Positions 8,481-15,610 of a stretch of DNA of 22,626 bases are shown one piece after another; position 1 is the stretch's first letter, and each line of letters opens with the position of its first letter. The translations under genes were made by a program, and so were the position numbers. Where the stretch lies: the NCBI GenBank assembly GCA_035630195.1, contig DASQLD010000284.1, forward strand, positions 1 through 22,626, read 5' to 3'. The DNA is from DASQDN01 sp035630195 (GTDB taxonomy: Bacteria > Acidobacteriota > Terriglobia > Bryobacterales > Bryobacteraceae). The notes under the pieces are model-generated. The model was not told the origin of the DNA and ran no database searches. It was given only the letters and a program-made list of their open reading frames with translations.

Positions 8481-9527
8481 TCAGGGGCGTTTGCGACGCA
8501 GCTCGGCTGGCGCCCGTGTGGTGTCGTGCGGTTCGTACTTGATGGTCCAGACGATGGGTACGGTTTCCGGTACGAAGCACTGCTTGTCGTCACATACCTG
8601 ATATCGAAGCCGGCCTTCTATTCGTAACTCCGGATCGGCGAGTTTTTGCGCCGCAATAATCTCTCGTTCCAATACAAGCTTGCCCTCGTATACAGGCACT
8701 GTTTCTTTGATGGCTGCAAGATAGAGATTACGTGATTGAGGATACTGCATCGGCAAGGCCTCAAAGGATGGGTTGGACGATAGCTGCCAATCAATCGGGA
8801 TGTAGCCTTGCACGCCGGGAGCATAGACATGGCTTTTGGCGGGTAAGTCAATTTCAAGCCTTAGCTTGACTCGCTGGCCACCGTGAGCGACAGAATCGCT
8901 CATAGAGCGAGTAATCTTCACACGTTTGGCAGGAATGTTGGCGACGTCGGCCGTCCGGCCGATGAGGTTGCCGGCGGTGTACCGGCGCCGATAATCCTCG
9001 TCCGAGGTTACAGATTGAATGACACCCTTCTCGTCGACGATGTAGGTGACGGGATTTGGAATGCCGAAGAATTCGCTGGTCTGCGGCACCTTTTGGTTGA
9101 GGATGCCGAACGCGCGAATCACTTTCGATTCCTCGTCGGAAAGCAGAGGGAACTGTATTGACTTACGATCGGCGAAGAACTTCAATACCGCTACCGAATC
9201 GTAGCTGATTGCGGCAAGGCCTAGTCCGCGCTGCTTGAGATCTTCCCTGCTCTCTTCCAACTCGACCAGTTGGCTCTTACAGAACGCTCACCAGTCTGCG
9301 GACCGGTAAAAAACGAGCATGGCCCCTTTCGGACCACGCACGGATTCAAAGGTTTGAACCCTTCCGTTCTGATCGGATAACTGGAACTCCGGGATGCGGT
9401 CGCCCTTTGCTACTCCTTGCGCAACGGCTCCGACCGGAAGTATGAGAAACAGTGTTGCGAAAAGTACTATTTGCAGCGTTCGGCTGGCGTCTCCACAGAG
9501 AGCACTCTCTGAGTGATGCGCGGCCAT
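8481..9527 (-). CDS. Exported selenocysteine-containing redoxin fused to a DsbC/DsbD-alpha-like domain (in-frame UGA = Sec80)
   Basis: The frame runs from ATG 9527 to TGA 8481 with one internal TGA at 9290-9288. Read as Sec the product has 348 residues. Residues 1-37 form a signal peptide (TLQIVLFATLFLILPVGAVA). Residues 40-190 form an AhpC/TSA-type redoxin (GDRIPEFQLSDQNG, FYRSADW-U-AFCKSQLVELE, LGLAAISYDS, FPLLSD). The TGA falls exactly on the first Cys of the family's W-C-x-x-C active site, leaving U80-A-F-C83. The frame and the homology continue unbroken past it. Residues 205-330 resemble the DsbC/DsbD-N domain (PF11412-like), with YQVCDDKQCFVPE carrying Cys312 and Cys317. The start was chosen because it lies 16 bases after the stop of the RidA-like gene, suggesting an operon. 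Expected role: periplasmic thiol or peroxide redox chemistry. If the UGA were a plain stop, the product would be a 79-residue stub with no active site. Confidence 0.85.
9257..9273 (-). promoter_or_regulatory. SECIS-like hairpin downstream of the in-frame UGA
   Basis: The mRNA contains CCAACU-GGUCG-AGUUGG, a perfect 6-bp stem with a 5-base loop. Twenty bases separate the UGA from the first loop G. Bacterial SECIS elements lie inside the coding region just after the UGA and present a G-U-containing apical loop to SelB. The E. coli fdhF loop likewise contains GGUC. Spacing and loop both fit the bacterial type. Confidence 0.75.
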
Positions 9528-9543
9528 CCGCTTAGTCAGCGAC

Positions 9544-10608
9544 CTAACGCGCGAACGACACCACTTCAATCCCGAACGATGCGTCAAGCGAAGGCAGTCC
9601 TTCGAATACGAGCAGTGTGCTGGCCGGCGGATTCTTAGCATCGTAAAATTCGAACCTGATCTTTCTGGCGGAGTCGGCAATACCAGATGTGAGCGGATAC
9701 ATCCGTGTAATGATGGCGTCGGATAATTTGCCACCGACTGAGCTTAGCGCCTTCTCCAGGCGACCGAATGCGAGCCGCAAATCTTCCTCCCGAGACCCGA
9801 ATGCCAGTTGCGATCCACTGATGACGATCTTTCCTGGCGGCACGATCGCCACCTCTGAATAGCGGCCTTCCACCGAATTGCGAAACTCGACCGACTTAGC
9901 AGCCATTTTCGCCGGCGCCGCAATCGCTTCGCATTCTATGAAATCGCCGAGCGTATCACGACGGAGTTGGACGTAATTCGCCACCGCTTTCGGATAGGCG
10001 GTTGCAATCTGAGACCGTACGTCTCCGACTTTATCCAATGCCGCGAGAAAACAGGTAATCGCGCGGGGCTCCAAATCGCCGAGCGCTTTCTTGAGCGGCC
10101 CCACCGCGTCGTCCACCTTGGCAACCTGGCCGGAAACGAACGCAATACCGTTAGGATTGGCTACCTTCTTATCGACTGCAATCGATTCGAGCACGACCTG
10201 TGCGCCATCGAGCGGCAGCGTTCCTACTTGAATCACGGATACGGCAGGCAAAGCGAGCCGCTTATCGGAAAACATGTCGCTGACGACAGCCGGTACGCGC
10301 CGCATATCGCCCGAGCCCGCCACGAAAGCGCGAATCTTTACGATCTGAGCCCCTTTCGATACGGACCACAGACTCTTGATGGCATCCCGAATCTGCTGGG
10401 ATAGTAAACCCTTGGAAGAAAGCGGCGAAACATGAAAAACGAGCCGCTCGGATTGGGCTACGACTGCTTGCGGCGGATCCTTGGGAAGCTCCAGAACCTG
10501 GGTGATCTCGGGCGGCTCTTTTTTGGACTTCTTCTTTTGCGCGGCGAAACCTTGAGCAGCGGCCAAAAGACATCCGATGGCGATACAAAATGCCAGGCGG
10601 TAAAACAT
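9544..10608 (-). CDS. Exported protein with two RidA/YjgF-like domains
   Basis: 354 residues from ATG 10608. An alternative in-frame start 108 bases further upstream would place a charged segment before the signal peptide, so the ATG at 10608 is preferred. MFYRLAFCIAIGCLLAAAQGF is a signal peptide, followed by a Lys-rich linker (QKKKSKKEP). Residues of roughly 45-170 follow the RidA pattern: IVKIRAFVAGSGDMRRV, then LPAVSVIQVGTLPLDGAQVVLE. A second RidA-like half lies at roughly 250-354 (KIVISGSQLAFG, LRLAFGRLEKALSSVGGKL). RidA proteins normally deaminate reactive enamines in the cytoplasm. An exported double-domain form may only share the fold, and I cannot confirm the catalytic Arg. It is the first gene of a two-gene operon with the selenoprotein redoxin, 16 bases between them, and is divergent from the PdxR-like gene. 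Confidence 0.75.
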   Translation of the reverse strand: MFYRLAFCIAIGCLLAAAQGFAAQKKKSKKEPPEITQVLELPKDPPQAVVAQSERLVFHVSPLSSKGLLSQQIRDAIKSLWSVSKGAQIVKIRAFVAGSGDMRRVPAVVSDMFSDKRLALPAVSVIQVGTLPLDGAQVVLESIAVDKKVANPNGIAFVSGQVAKVDDAVGPLKKALGDLEPRAITCFLAALDKVGDVRSQIATAYPKAVANYVQLRRDTLGDFIECEAIAAPAKMAAKSVEFRNSVEGRYSEVAIVPPGKIVISGSQLAFGSREEDLRLAFGRLEKALSSVGGKLSDAIITRMYPLTSGIADSARKIRFEFYDAKNPPASTLLVFEGLPSLDASFGIEVVSFAR

Positions 10609-10628
10609 GGTCGATCTCAGTTTACCAG

Positions 10629-10658
10629 TTGCTAGAGGCCATCCAATTTTGTTATTCT
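10629..10658 (+). promoter_or_regulatory. Possible promoter for the pdxR-pdxST cluster
   Basis: TTGCTA (10629-10634) and TATTCT (10653-10658) are separated by 18 bp and lie just upstream of the ATG at 10674. They would give a very short leader. This is a match to a sigma-70 pattern by eye only. The site lies in the 65-bp spacer between divergent genes, where a MocR-type protein could act on both. Confidence 0.3.
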
Positions 10659-10673
10659 TACGATCTAAATGGC

Positions 10674-12080
10674 ATGTTGAAGGACATCCAATTCGACGAT
10701 AAGTCAGCCATTCCAATTTACCGGCAATTGGCCGATGCTATCGCCTCTTACATTCGTGGTGGAGCAATTCTCGATGGTGATCGACTTCCCCCGACGCGCG
10801 AATTGGCTGGCCAACTTGGACTGAATCGAACGACCGTTTCCGCAGCGTACGACCTGCTGGAATCCGAGGGGCTCATCAAGGGCCACGTCGGCAGGGGCAG
10901 TTTTGTGAGCTACGCGCTCCATCCACAGCTTTCCGGATCGTCGTTTATCAGCTTTGCATCGTCGCGTCCGGCAGAAGCAGACTTCCCCGTCGGAGCCTTT
11001 CAGTCGACGTGTCGCGAAGTTATTAGTGGCCCGATGGCATCGGCCATCTTACAGCTTGGATTGCCTTCCGGATACGCTCCGCTCCGGCAGTATTTGCTCG
11101 ATTCCGCCCGAAGCGAGGGTGTTGCCAGACCAGACGACGACATACTGATTACCAGCGGCTGTCAACAGGCGATGGATTTATTGCAGCGTGTGCTCGCGCC
11201 ACCCGGATCGACGGTAGCGATTGAGGATCCCGTCTATCACGGACAGCGCAACGTATTTCGCCGCGCCGACATCCGCCTTGTTCCGATCCCGGTTCTGGAG
11301 GACGGAGTCGATATCGAACGGCTTGCGCGTGTTTTTGCGCAAGAGCGTCCGAAACTCGTCGCTCTGACACCAAACTTTCAGAATCCTACGGGGACAACCT
11401 TGCCACAGGCTTCGCGGGAAGCGATTGTGAAGCTGGCCGCTGAGTTTCAGGTCACCACGGTCGAGAATGACATCTATGGGGCACTGCGTTATACGGGATA
11501 TAGCTTGCCAACGCTAAAACAACTTGGCGGTTCCGTATTGATTCGTAGCTTCTCCAAGATTGCTTTTCCTGGATTGCGCGTAGGATGGATCATAGGGCCG
11601 GCTGCTCTGATCGCCGAGCTCACGGAAGCTCGACAGTGGTGCGACCTGCACACGGATCAGTTGTCGCAGGCTGTGCTGTTGCGATTCGCAGAATCCGGGC
11701 GGTTGGAAGAGCATTGTCAACGAATCCGCGCGTTGGGGCGCGAACGACTGGTCGCTTGTCTCGGCGCCTGTGAGCGGCACTTGCCCTCAGGCGCTTCATT
11801 CACCAGACCTGAGGGCGGAATGAGTATATGGATCCGTTTACCCGACCCACTGGATGCTTCCGAGTTATTGCCTCGCGCGCAACGCGAAGGAGTTTCCTAT
11901 GTGCCGGGCAAACATTTTGCGGTTGGCCCGCATGATCCTCGAACGTTCCGTCTGAGCTTCGGCGGACTGGCTCCGGCTTTGATCGAGACCGGTATCGCCC
12001 GCTTGGGTCGGCTATTTCAGGAAGAGTTGGAACGTGCACGAAGCGTGTCGCGATTCGACGCGGCTTCGGCCTTGGTTTAA
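10674..12080 (+). CDS. pdxR: MocR/PdxR-type GntR regulator with aminotransferase-like domain
   Basis: 468 residues from ATG 10674; a start 84 bases earlier would add residues with no family resemblance. Residues 8-75 form a GntR winged helix (IPIYRQLADAI, LPPTRELAGQLGLNRTTVSAAY, GLIKGHVGRGSFV). The rest is a fold-type I aminotransferase-like domain: GLPSGYAPLR, ITSGCQQAMDLL, NFQNPTGTTLP, ENDIYG, and SFSKIAFPGLRVGW with PLP-binding Lys295. MocR proteins of this type (PdxR) sense PLP and control the pdxST genes. Here the gene lies directly upstream of pdxS on the same strand, 23 bases away, rather than divergent as in many PdxR loci. Regulation of the adjacent B6 genes and of itself is the natural reading. 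Confidence 0.88.
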   Translation: MLKDIQFDDKSAIPIYRQLADAIASYIRGGAILDGDRLPPTRELAGQLGLNRTTVSAAYDLLESEGLIKGHVGRGSFVSYALHPQLSGSSFISFASSRPAEADFPVGAFQSTCREVISGPMASAILQLGLPSGYAPLRQYLLDSARSEGVARPDDDILITSGCQQAMDLLQRVLAPPGSTVAIEDPVYHGQRNVFRRADIRLVPIPVLEDGVDIERLARVFAQERPKLVALTPNFQNPTGTTLPQASREAIVKLAAEFQVTTVENDIYGALRYTGYSLPTLKQLGGSVLIRSFSKIAFPGLRVGWIIGPAALIAELTEARQWCDLHTDQLSQAVLLRFAESGRLEEHCQRIRALGRERLVACLGACERHLPSGASFTRPEGGMSIWIRLPDPLDASELLPRAQREGVSYVPGKHFAVGPHDPRTFRLSFGGLAPALIETGIARLGRLFQEELERARSVSRFDAASALV

Positions 12081-12093
12081 AAGTGGCATGGCT

Positions 12094-12099
12094 AGGAGG
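12094..12099 (+). promoter_or_regulatory. Ribosome-binding site of pdxS
   Basis: A consensus AGGAGG lies 4 bases before the ATG at 12104. This fixes that ATG as the start over an ATG at 12083, which would place the AGGAGG inside the coding sequence. Confidence 0.85.
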
Positions 12100-12103
12100 A
12101 CTT

Positions 12104-12988
12104 ATGTATCTTGACGAGCAGTTTCGTTTAAAGGTTGGCTTGGCGGAAATGTTGAAGGGCGGCGTCATTATGGACGTCACCAATGCCGAGCAGGCGCTTA
12201 TCGCGGAAAAAGCCGGTGCGACGGCGGTAATGGCGCTGGAACGTGTACCGTCCGATATTCGCAAAGAGGGCGGCGTTGCCCGCATGGCGCCGATCAGTAA
12301 GATCCGCGAAATTATGCAGACGGTGTCGATACCGGTAATGGCGAAGGCTCGCATCGGGCACTTCACTGAGGCGCGCATTCTCGAGTCGCTTGAAGTCGAC
12401 TATATCGACGAGAGTGAAGTGTTGACTCCAGCGGATGAAGAGCATCACATCGATAAGCGTGACTATCGTGTGCCATTCGTCTGCGGCGCGCGGAATCTTG
12501 GCGAAGCACTACGACGCATTGCGGAAGGCGCGGCGATGATTCGCACCAAAGGGGAAGCGGGATCGGGCAACATCGTTGAAGCGGTGCGTCACATTCGGAC
12601 GATCGTGAAAGAGATGAAGCAGCTCACTGTGCTGGGCAAAGAGGAACTGATGGTAGAGGCTAAGAAGCACCAGGCGCCCTACGAGCTGATTCAGTACGTC
12701 GCTGAGCATGGCAAACTGCCAGTGCCAAACTTTTCTGCCGGTGGGATTGCCACTCCGGCCGATGCAGCGCTGGTGATGCAACTGGGAGCTGAAGCCGTGT
12801 TCGTTGGTTCCGGCATCTTCAAGTCTTCCGATCCTGAGGCCCGGGCGCGAGCCATCGTGAAAGCTGCAACGTATTACCAAGACCCGTCCAAGCTGCTGGA
12901 AGCGAGCGAGGATCTCGGCATGGCTATGCCTGGACTCGACATCTCGAAGATGCATGAGTCGGAGTTGATGCAGACCCGGGGCTGGTAG
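12104..12988 (+). CDS. pdxS: Pyridoxal 5'-phosphate synthase, PdxS subunit
   Basis: 294 residues, the usual family length. PdxS condenses ribose 5-phosphate, glyceraldehyde 3-phosphate and PdxT-derived ammonia into PLP in a dodecameric cytoplasmic complex (the DXP-independent B6 route). Catalytic residues fall at the positions known from Bacillus: Asp24 in GGVIMDV, Lys81 in VMAKARIGHF, Lys149 in IRTKGEAGSG. The phosphate-binding loop GEAGSG and the C-terminal FSAGGIATPADAAL are intact. The ATG has a perfect Shine-Dalgarno sequence. It is followed 6 bases later by pdxT. Confidence 0.98.
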   Translation: MYLDEQFRLKVGLAEMLKGGVIMDVTNAEQALIAEKAGATAVMALERVPSDIRKEGGVARMAPISKIREIMQTVSIPVMAKARIGHFTEARILESLEVDYIDESEVLTPADEEHHIDKRDYRVPFVCGARNLGEALRRIAEGAAMIRTKGEAGSGNIVEAVRHIRTIVKEMKQLTVLGKEELMVEAKKHQAPYELIQYVAEHGKLPVPNFSAGGIATPADAALVMQLGAEAVFVGSGIFKSSDPEARARAIVKAATYYQDPSKLLEASEDLGMAMPGLDISKMHESELMQTRGW

Positions 12989-12994
12989 ACGGGA

Positions 12995-13561
12995 GTGGCA
13001 AAACGCATCGGTGTACTCGCTCTGCAGGGTGACTTCGAAGCACATGGGAAGGCGCTCGCCCGAGCGGGCGCCGAACCCGTTGAAGTTCGATCGGCGGAAC
13101 AGCTCCGCGATATCCAGGGCCTGGTGATTCCCGGCGGCGAGAGCACGACGATGTTGAAGCTTCTGGATGTCACCGGATTGAAAGAGCCGCTACGCGAGTT
13201 TGCCGAAACGAAACCAATCTTTGGTACTTGTGCTGGGGCGATTTTGTTGGCCAAGCGGGTGACAAATCCGGCACAGGAATCTCTCGGATTGATGGACATT
13301 GAAGTGCAGCGCAATGCATACGGGCGTCAACTGGATAGCCGGATCGTCCGGTTACAGGCCGATATGCAGGGGGGCGACCTCGAAGCTGTGTTTATCCGTG
13401 CGCCGATTATCCGCATGGTGAGTCCTAATGCGCGTGTAATCGCGAGTTATAACGGCGATCCGGTCCTGGTGGAGCAAGGAAATCATTTGGTCGCGACATT
13501 CCATCCTGAACTTAGCAGCGACGATCGAGTCCATCGGCTGTTCTTAGATAAGGTCGAATGA
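12995..13561 (+). CDS. pdxT: Pyridoxal 5'-phosphate synthase, glutaminase subunit PdxT
   Basis: 188 residues from a GTG start; GGGA lies just upstream. PdxT hydrolyses glutamine and channels ammonia to PdxS. Visible landmarks are GVLALQGDFEAH at the N-terminus, PGGESTT (46-52), the nucleophile Cys79 in GTCAGAILLA, and His170 with Glu172 in FHPELSSD, completing the class I amidotransferase triad. The stop overlaps the next gene's ATG by 4 bases (ATGA), implying translational coupling. Confidence 0.97.
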   Translation: MAKRIGVLALQGDFEAHGKALARAGAEPVEVRSAEQLRDIQGLVIPGGESTTMLKLLDVTGLKEPLREFAETKPIFGTCAGAILLAKRVTNPAQESLGLMDIEVQRNAYGRQLDSRIVRLQADMQGGDLEAVFIRAPIIRMVSPNARVIASYNGDPVLVEQGNHLVATFHPELSSDDRVHRLFLDKVE

Positions 13562-13959
13562 AAAAAAGAGTCCTGTTTCTTTGTATTGGAAATATCTGCC
13601 GCTCTCCGATGGCTGAAGCACTGGCGCGAAAGTACGGTTCGGACGTGTTGGAAGTCAGCAGCGCGGGTTTGACTCCGCAAATGAATAGTCACGCTTACAC
13701 GCGAAGCGTTTTGAAGGAGAAGAACGTGGAGTTGGGAGACCAACTCCCTCGCGGATTCCGCGATCTGGACCTGACACAGTATGACCTTATCGTCAATATG
13801 TCAGGTGCGACACTTCGCAGCGATATTGGCGTACCGGTGGAAACCTGGGATATCAAGGATCCTTATGGCGGCACGGAAGACGACTTCCGCGCAGCGCGCG
13901 AAGTGATCGAGATGGCGGTCATGCGCCTAATACTGCTAGTGCGATTAGGCAAACTATAG
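13558..13959 (+). CDS. Low-molecular-weight protein-tyrosine-phosphatase-like protein
   Basis: 133 residues. The N-terminal phosphate-binding loop is CIGNICRS with Cys9 and Arg15, the CX5R(S/T) signature of LMW-PTP and arsenate-reductase-like phosphatases. A DP pair in ETWDIKDPYG supplies the expected acid Asp. The family is typically 140-160 residues, so this copy is slightly short. It starts with an ATGA overlap on pdxT, so it is the last gene of the B6 operon. A specific role there, for example on a phosphorylated B6 intermediate or a phosphoprotein, is unproven. The start codon is followed by a run of A residues. Confidence 0.88.
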   Translation: MKKRVLFLCIGNICRSPMAEALARKYGSDVLEVSSAGLTPQMNSHAYTRSVLKEKNVELGDQLPRGFRDLDLTQYDLIVNMSGATLRSDIGVPVETWDIKDPYGGTEDDFRAAREVIEMAVMRLILLVRLGKL

Positions 13960-13979
13960 ACGCTTGATTGACTAATCGC
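13925..13979 (+). terminator. Two mutually exclusive hairpins at the end of the pdx operon
   Basis: GCCTAAT (13925-13931) pairs with ATTAGGC (13944-13950). GCGATTAG (13941-13948) pairs with CTAATCGC (13972-13979). Both use the same ATTAG, so only one can form. The first lies wholly inside the phosphatase gene and the second spans its stop codon. There is no T-run, so intrinsic termination is uncertain. Confidence 0.3.
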
Positions 13980-14015
13980 GCCCGGTTCGCGAAAATGGAA
14001 AAGTCACACAACAGT

Positions 14016-14102
14016 GCGGATGTGGCGGAACTGGCAGACGCGCATGGTTCAGGTCCATGTTCTCGCAAGGGAGTGGAGGTTCAAGTCCTCTCATCCGCAC
14101 CA
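14016..14102 (+). tRNA. tRNA-Leu (anticodon CAG)
   Basis: The acceptor strands GCGGATG and CATCCGC pair, followed by A and an encoded CCA. The anticodon arm is CATGG-TTCAGGT-CCATG with CAG at 14050-14052, and the long variable arm (TTCTCGCAAGGGAG) is typical of Leu. The T-arm GAGGTTCAAGTCCTC is intact. The gene serves as an integration site: everything from base 14049 on is repeated at 15611. Confidence 0.97.
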
Positions 14103-14104
14103 AC
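14049..14104 (+). repeat. Left attachment-site repeat within tRNA-Leu (56 bp)
   Basis: This is identical over 56 bp to 15611-15666. It begins in the anticodon loop at the T just before the anticodon and ends two bases past the CCA. Tyrosine integrases commonly recombine at tRNA anticodon or T-arm positions and restore the tRNA 3' end, which fits this arrangement. Confidence 0.85.
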
Positions 14105-14141
14105 ACGTGACTTCTCAACTTAACGCCCGGCTTGATTGCAC

Positions 14142-15155
14142 TCACTCCCAGCTGAACTCTCTTTTGTAAGACAAGCGCGAGCCTAATGATCGGGCAAATC
14201 CATCGATTCCCGGATACAACGTCGCCGCGTTGATATTCAGCCGATCAAGCCCTCTCAGTATGCTCCAGCGGGCGGAAGGGTTGATTGTTAGTTTCCGCAC
14301 GACGATGCGCTTAGGAGCCTCCGGTGACAACAATGTATATGCTAGGCCGCTTTCAAAGCTTTGTGGACGCCGTAGATTGAGCAGGAAAAGGCCACGTTGA
14401 GCAGCCATCCGCTCGTTCAATCGCATCGGGTTAACCACAATGACAACGGGCGGACGTTTTTGGTGATTGAGGATCGTGTTCAGACGCGTATCACGGTCGG
14501 CCTCGTGTCCGATAGGGATCTTTTCTCCTGTAGCAGCCGCAGTTCTCTCGTCCGAGCGGCGTTGCAGCCACTTACGGTTGATCGCCCAAACTGCACAGCC
14601 GTCCTCTGGAACTTCTTTCTCAACTGCGAAGTAAAGTCCGACGTATGCGGACTCAGACCAGTCCAAGAGGCGAGTCGGAGCACCATAGTGTTGCAGGAGA
14701 GCAAGCCAGCCTATGAAGTCATCATCCTTGGGAACATCAGGGTAGTCATGATGTGCTCTCCGCTTGAATTGATAAAGCAATTCTCGTTCATCTTCGTCGG
14801 AATCAACGGTATACTCGTACTCGTCGGGACCAATCGCATATCGCGCCGGGCATGCACGATCTAGAGACGGCGAAAGTTCCCACGCCGCGTGCGCCTGTCC
14901 TCTAAACACCCAATCGTCGACGGTTTCGAAGCTCCCAACCCAAGACTTGAAATCCTCCCAGGTGTCAATGCGATGGTCTTCGACAAAGGGCACACAGGTA
15001 CTGAGATCCAGGTCTTGTACGCGCTGAACCGGTGGTGGCCCCAACGGCAGAGCATTCTCGCTCCGGTGGAGCAGGCGTCTCAATGTCTCTCGTGTATCGC
15101 ACCGGACTGCTTGAGTCCTATTAACGAACGCCGCACCGCAGGTCGGGCAATCCAT
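14142..15155 (-). CDS. FRG-domain protein
   Basis: 337 residues from ATG 15155; a GTG three codons earlier is a possible start. The N-terminus has a CPTCG pair that may be half of a zinc knuckle. The FRG domain is clear: WVFRGQAHAAWELSPSLDR (FRG at 84-86), then LQHYGAPTRLLDWSESA (154-170) and YVGLYFAVEK. The C-terminal part (NPMRLNERMAAQRGLFLLNL) matches the usual rest of these proteins. The biochemical function of FRG proteins is not established to my knowledge. They are often found on mobile elements, and a toxin or defence role is inference. It is the only intact gene of the tRNA-Leu island and lies downstream of, and in the same direction as, the broken XRE gene. Confidence 0.85.
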   Translation of the reverse strand: MDCPTCGAAFVNRTQAVRCDTRETLRRLLHRSENALPLGPPPVQRVQDLDLSTCVPFVEDHRIDTWEDFKSWVGSFETVDDWVFRGQAHAAWELSPSLDRACPARYAIGPDEYEYTVDSDEDERELLYQFKRRAHHDYPDVPKDDDFIGWLALLQHYGAPTRLLDWSESAYVGLYFAVEKEVPEDGCAVWAINRKWLQRRSDERTAAATGEKIPIGHEADRDTRLNTILNHQKRPPVVIVVNPMRLNERMAAQRGLFLLNLRRPQSFESGLAYTLLSPEAPKRIVVRKLTINPSARWSILRGLDRLNINAATLYPGIDGFARSLGSRLSYKREFSWE

Positions 15156-15226
15156 AGCGAACACTCTATCGCAAGAGGGTTAGTGTCCCGCGCGACAGTA
15201 CCCGCGCGAGAGGAGCCGGAGTTTGT

Positions 15227-15457
15227 TTATCCCGCCTGACTCTTCTGGAAGGTGAACAGAAAGAAACAGGAACTTCCAGTCGGTCTGCTAGGGCTTCAAG
15301 TCTTGGAAGACGGTGCATTAATCCTGCGTTCGATGAGGCTGGGGAAATCCACCGAGATTCCCATGAACTCTGCAAACTGCTCCTGCGTCATTCGCCTCTC
15401 TTCCCGAATGCTGCGCAGACGACAACCAAAGGCTCTCCGTAGGAGTTGCGCTGCCAA
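15227..15457 (-). pseudogene. Frameshifted XRE-family HTH regulator
   Basis: From TTG 15457 (GGGAG six bases upstream) the frame reads LRSIREERRMTQEQFAEFMG, then ISVDFPSLIERRINAPSSKT, and stops at TGA 15298-15296. This is an XRE/HTH_3 domain. The expected continuation LEALADRLEVPVSF is present in the next frame. FLFTFQKSQAG then follows in the original frame to TAA at 15227. Two small deletions, about 2 bases near 15297 and 1 base near 15257, would explain this. It probably once regulated the FRG gene starting about 70 bases downstream. A sequencing error at two nearby sites is less likely but possible. Confidence 0.7.
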
Positions 15458-15508
15458 GGTGCTCCCAAGATCCTACTAAGCGATTACTTTGATTAACTTG
15501 GTTTTTTG

Positions 15509-15546
15509 GCGGCACTGAGTAGTAGTCTGCGGCACTCTGCGGTACT
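15509..15546. repeat. Three phased GCGGYACT repeats near the right island end
   Basis: GCGGCACT (15509-15516), GCGGCACT (15529-15536) and GCGGTACT (15539-15546) have starts 20 and 10 bp apart, i.e. on one helix face. They lie about 65 bp inside the right attachment repeat and upstream of the XRE gene. They could be arm-type integrase or excisionase sites, or an operator for the XRE protein. Confidence 0.45.
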
Positions 15547-15610
15547 ATCGTACGGTAGGATGGGCCTGAACGGTGCTGGAAGGGACTCCACGGGACTCCA
15601 AGGTGGGGCA

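Larger units (their letters stand above)
14105..15610. mobile_element. Integrase-less mini-island at tRNA-Leu carrying an FRG gene
   Basis: A 1,506-bp insert is bounded by 56-bp perfect copies of the tRNA-Leu 3' part, the classic footprint of site-specific integration. It holds an FRG-domain gene, a frameshifted XRE regulator and a short phased-repeat region near the right end. I see no recombinase, excisionase or replication gene. It could be a remnant after deletion, or an element moved by an integrase encoded elsewhere. Confidence 0.75.

Noticed and set aside
9288..9734. A short gene ending in the TGA at 9290-9288, separate from a second gene at 8481-9260
   Set aside because: The first part stops in the middle of a redoxin active site and the second lacks its N-terminus. 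The frame is the same, and a SECIS-like hairpin follows the TGA, so one recoded gene is the better explanation.
15296..15298. The TGA in the XRE gene as a selenocysteine codon
   Set aside because: The homologous continuation is in another frame, no redox motif is present and the position corresponds to an HTH domain.
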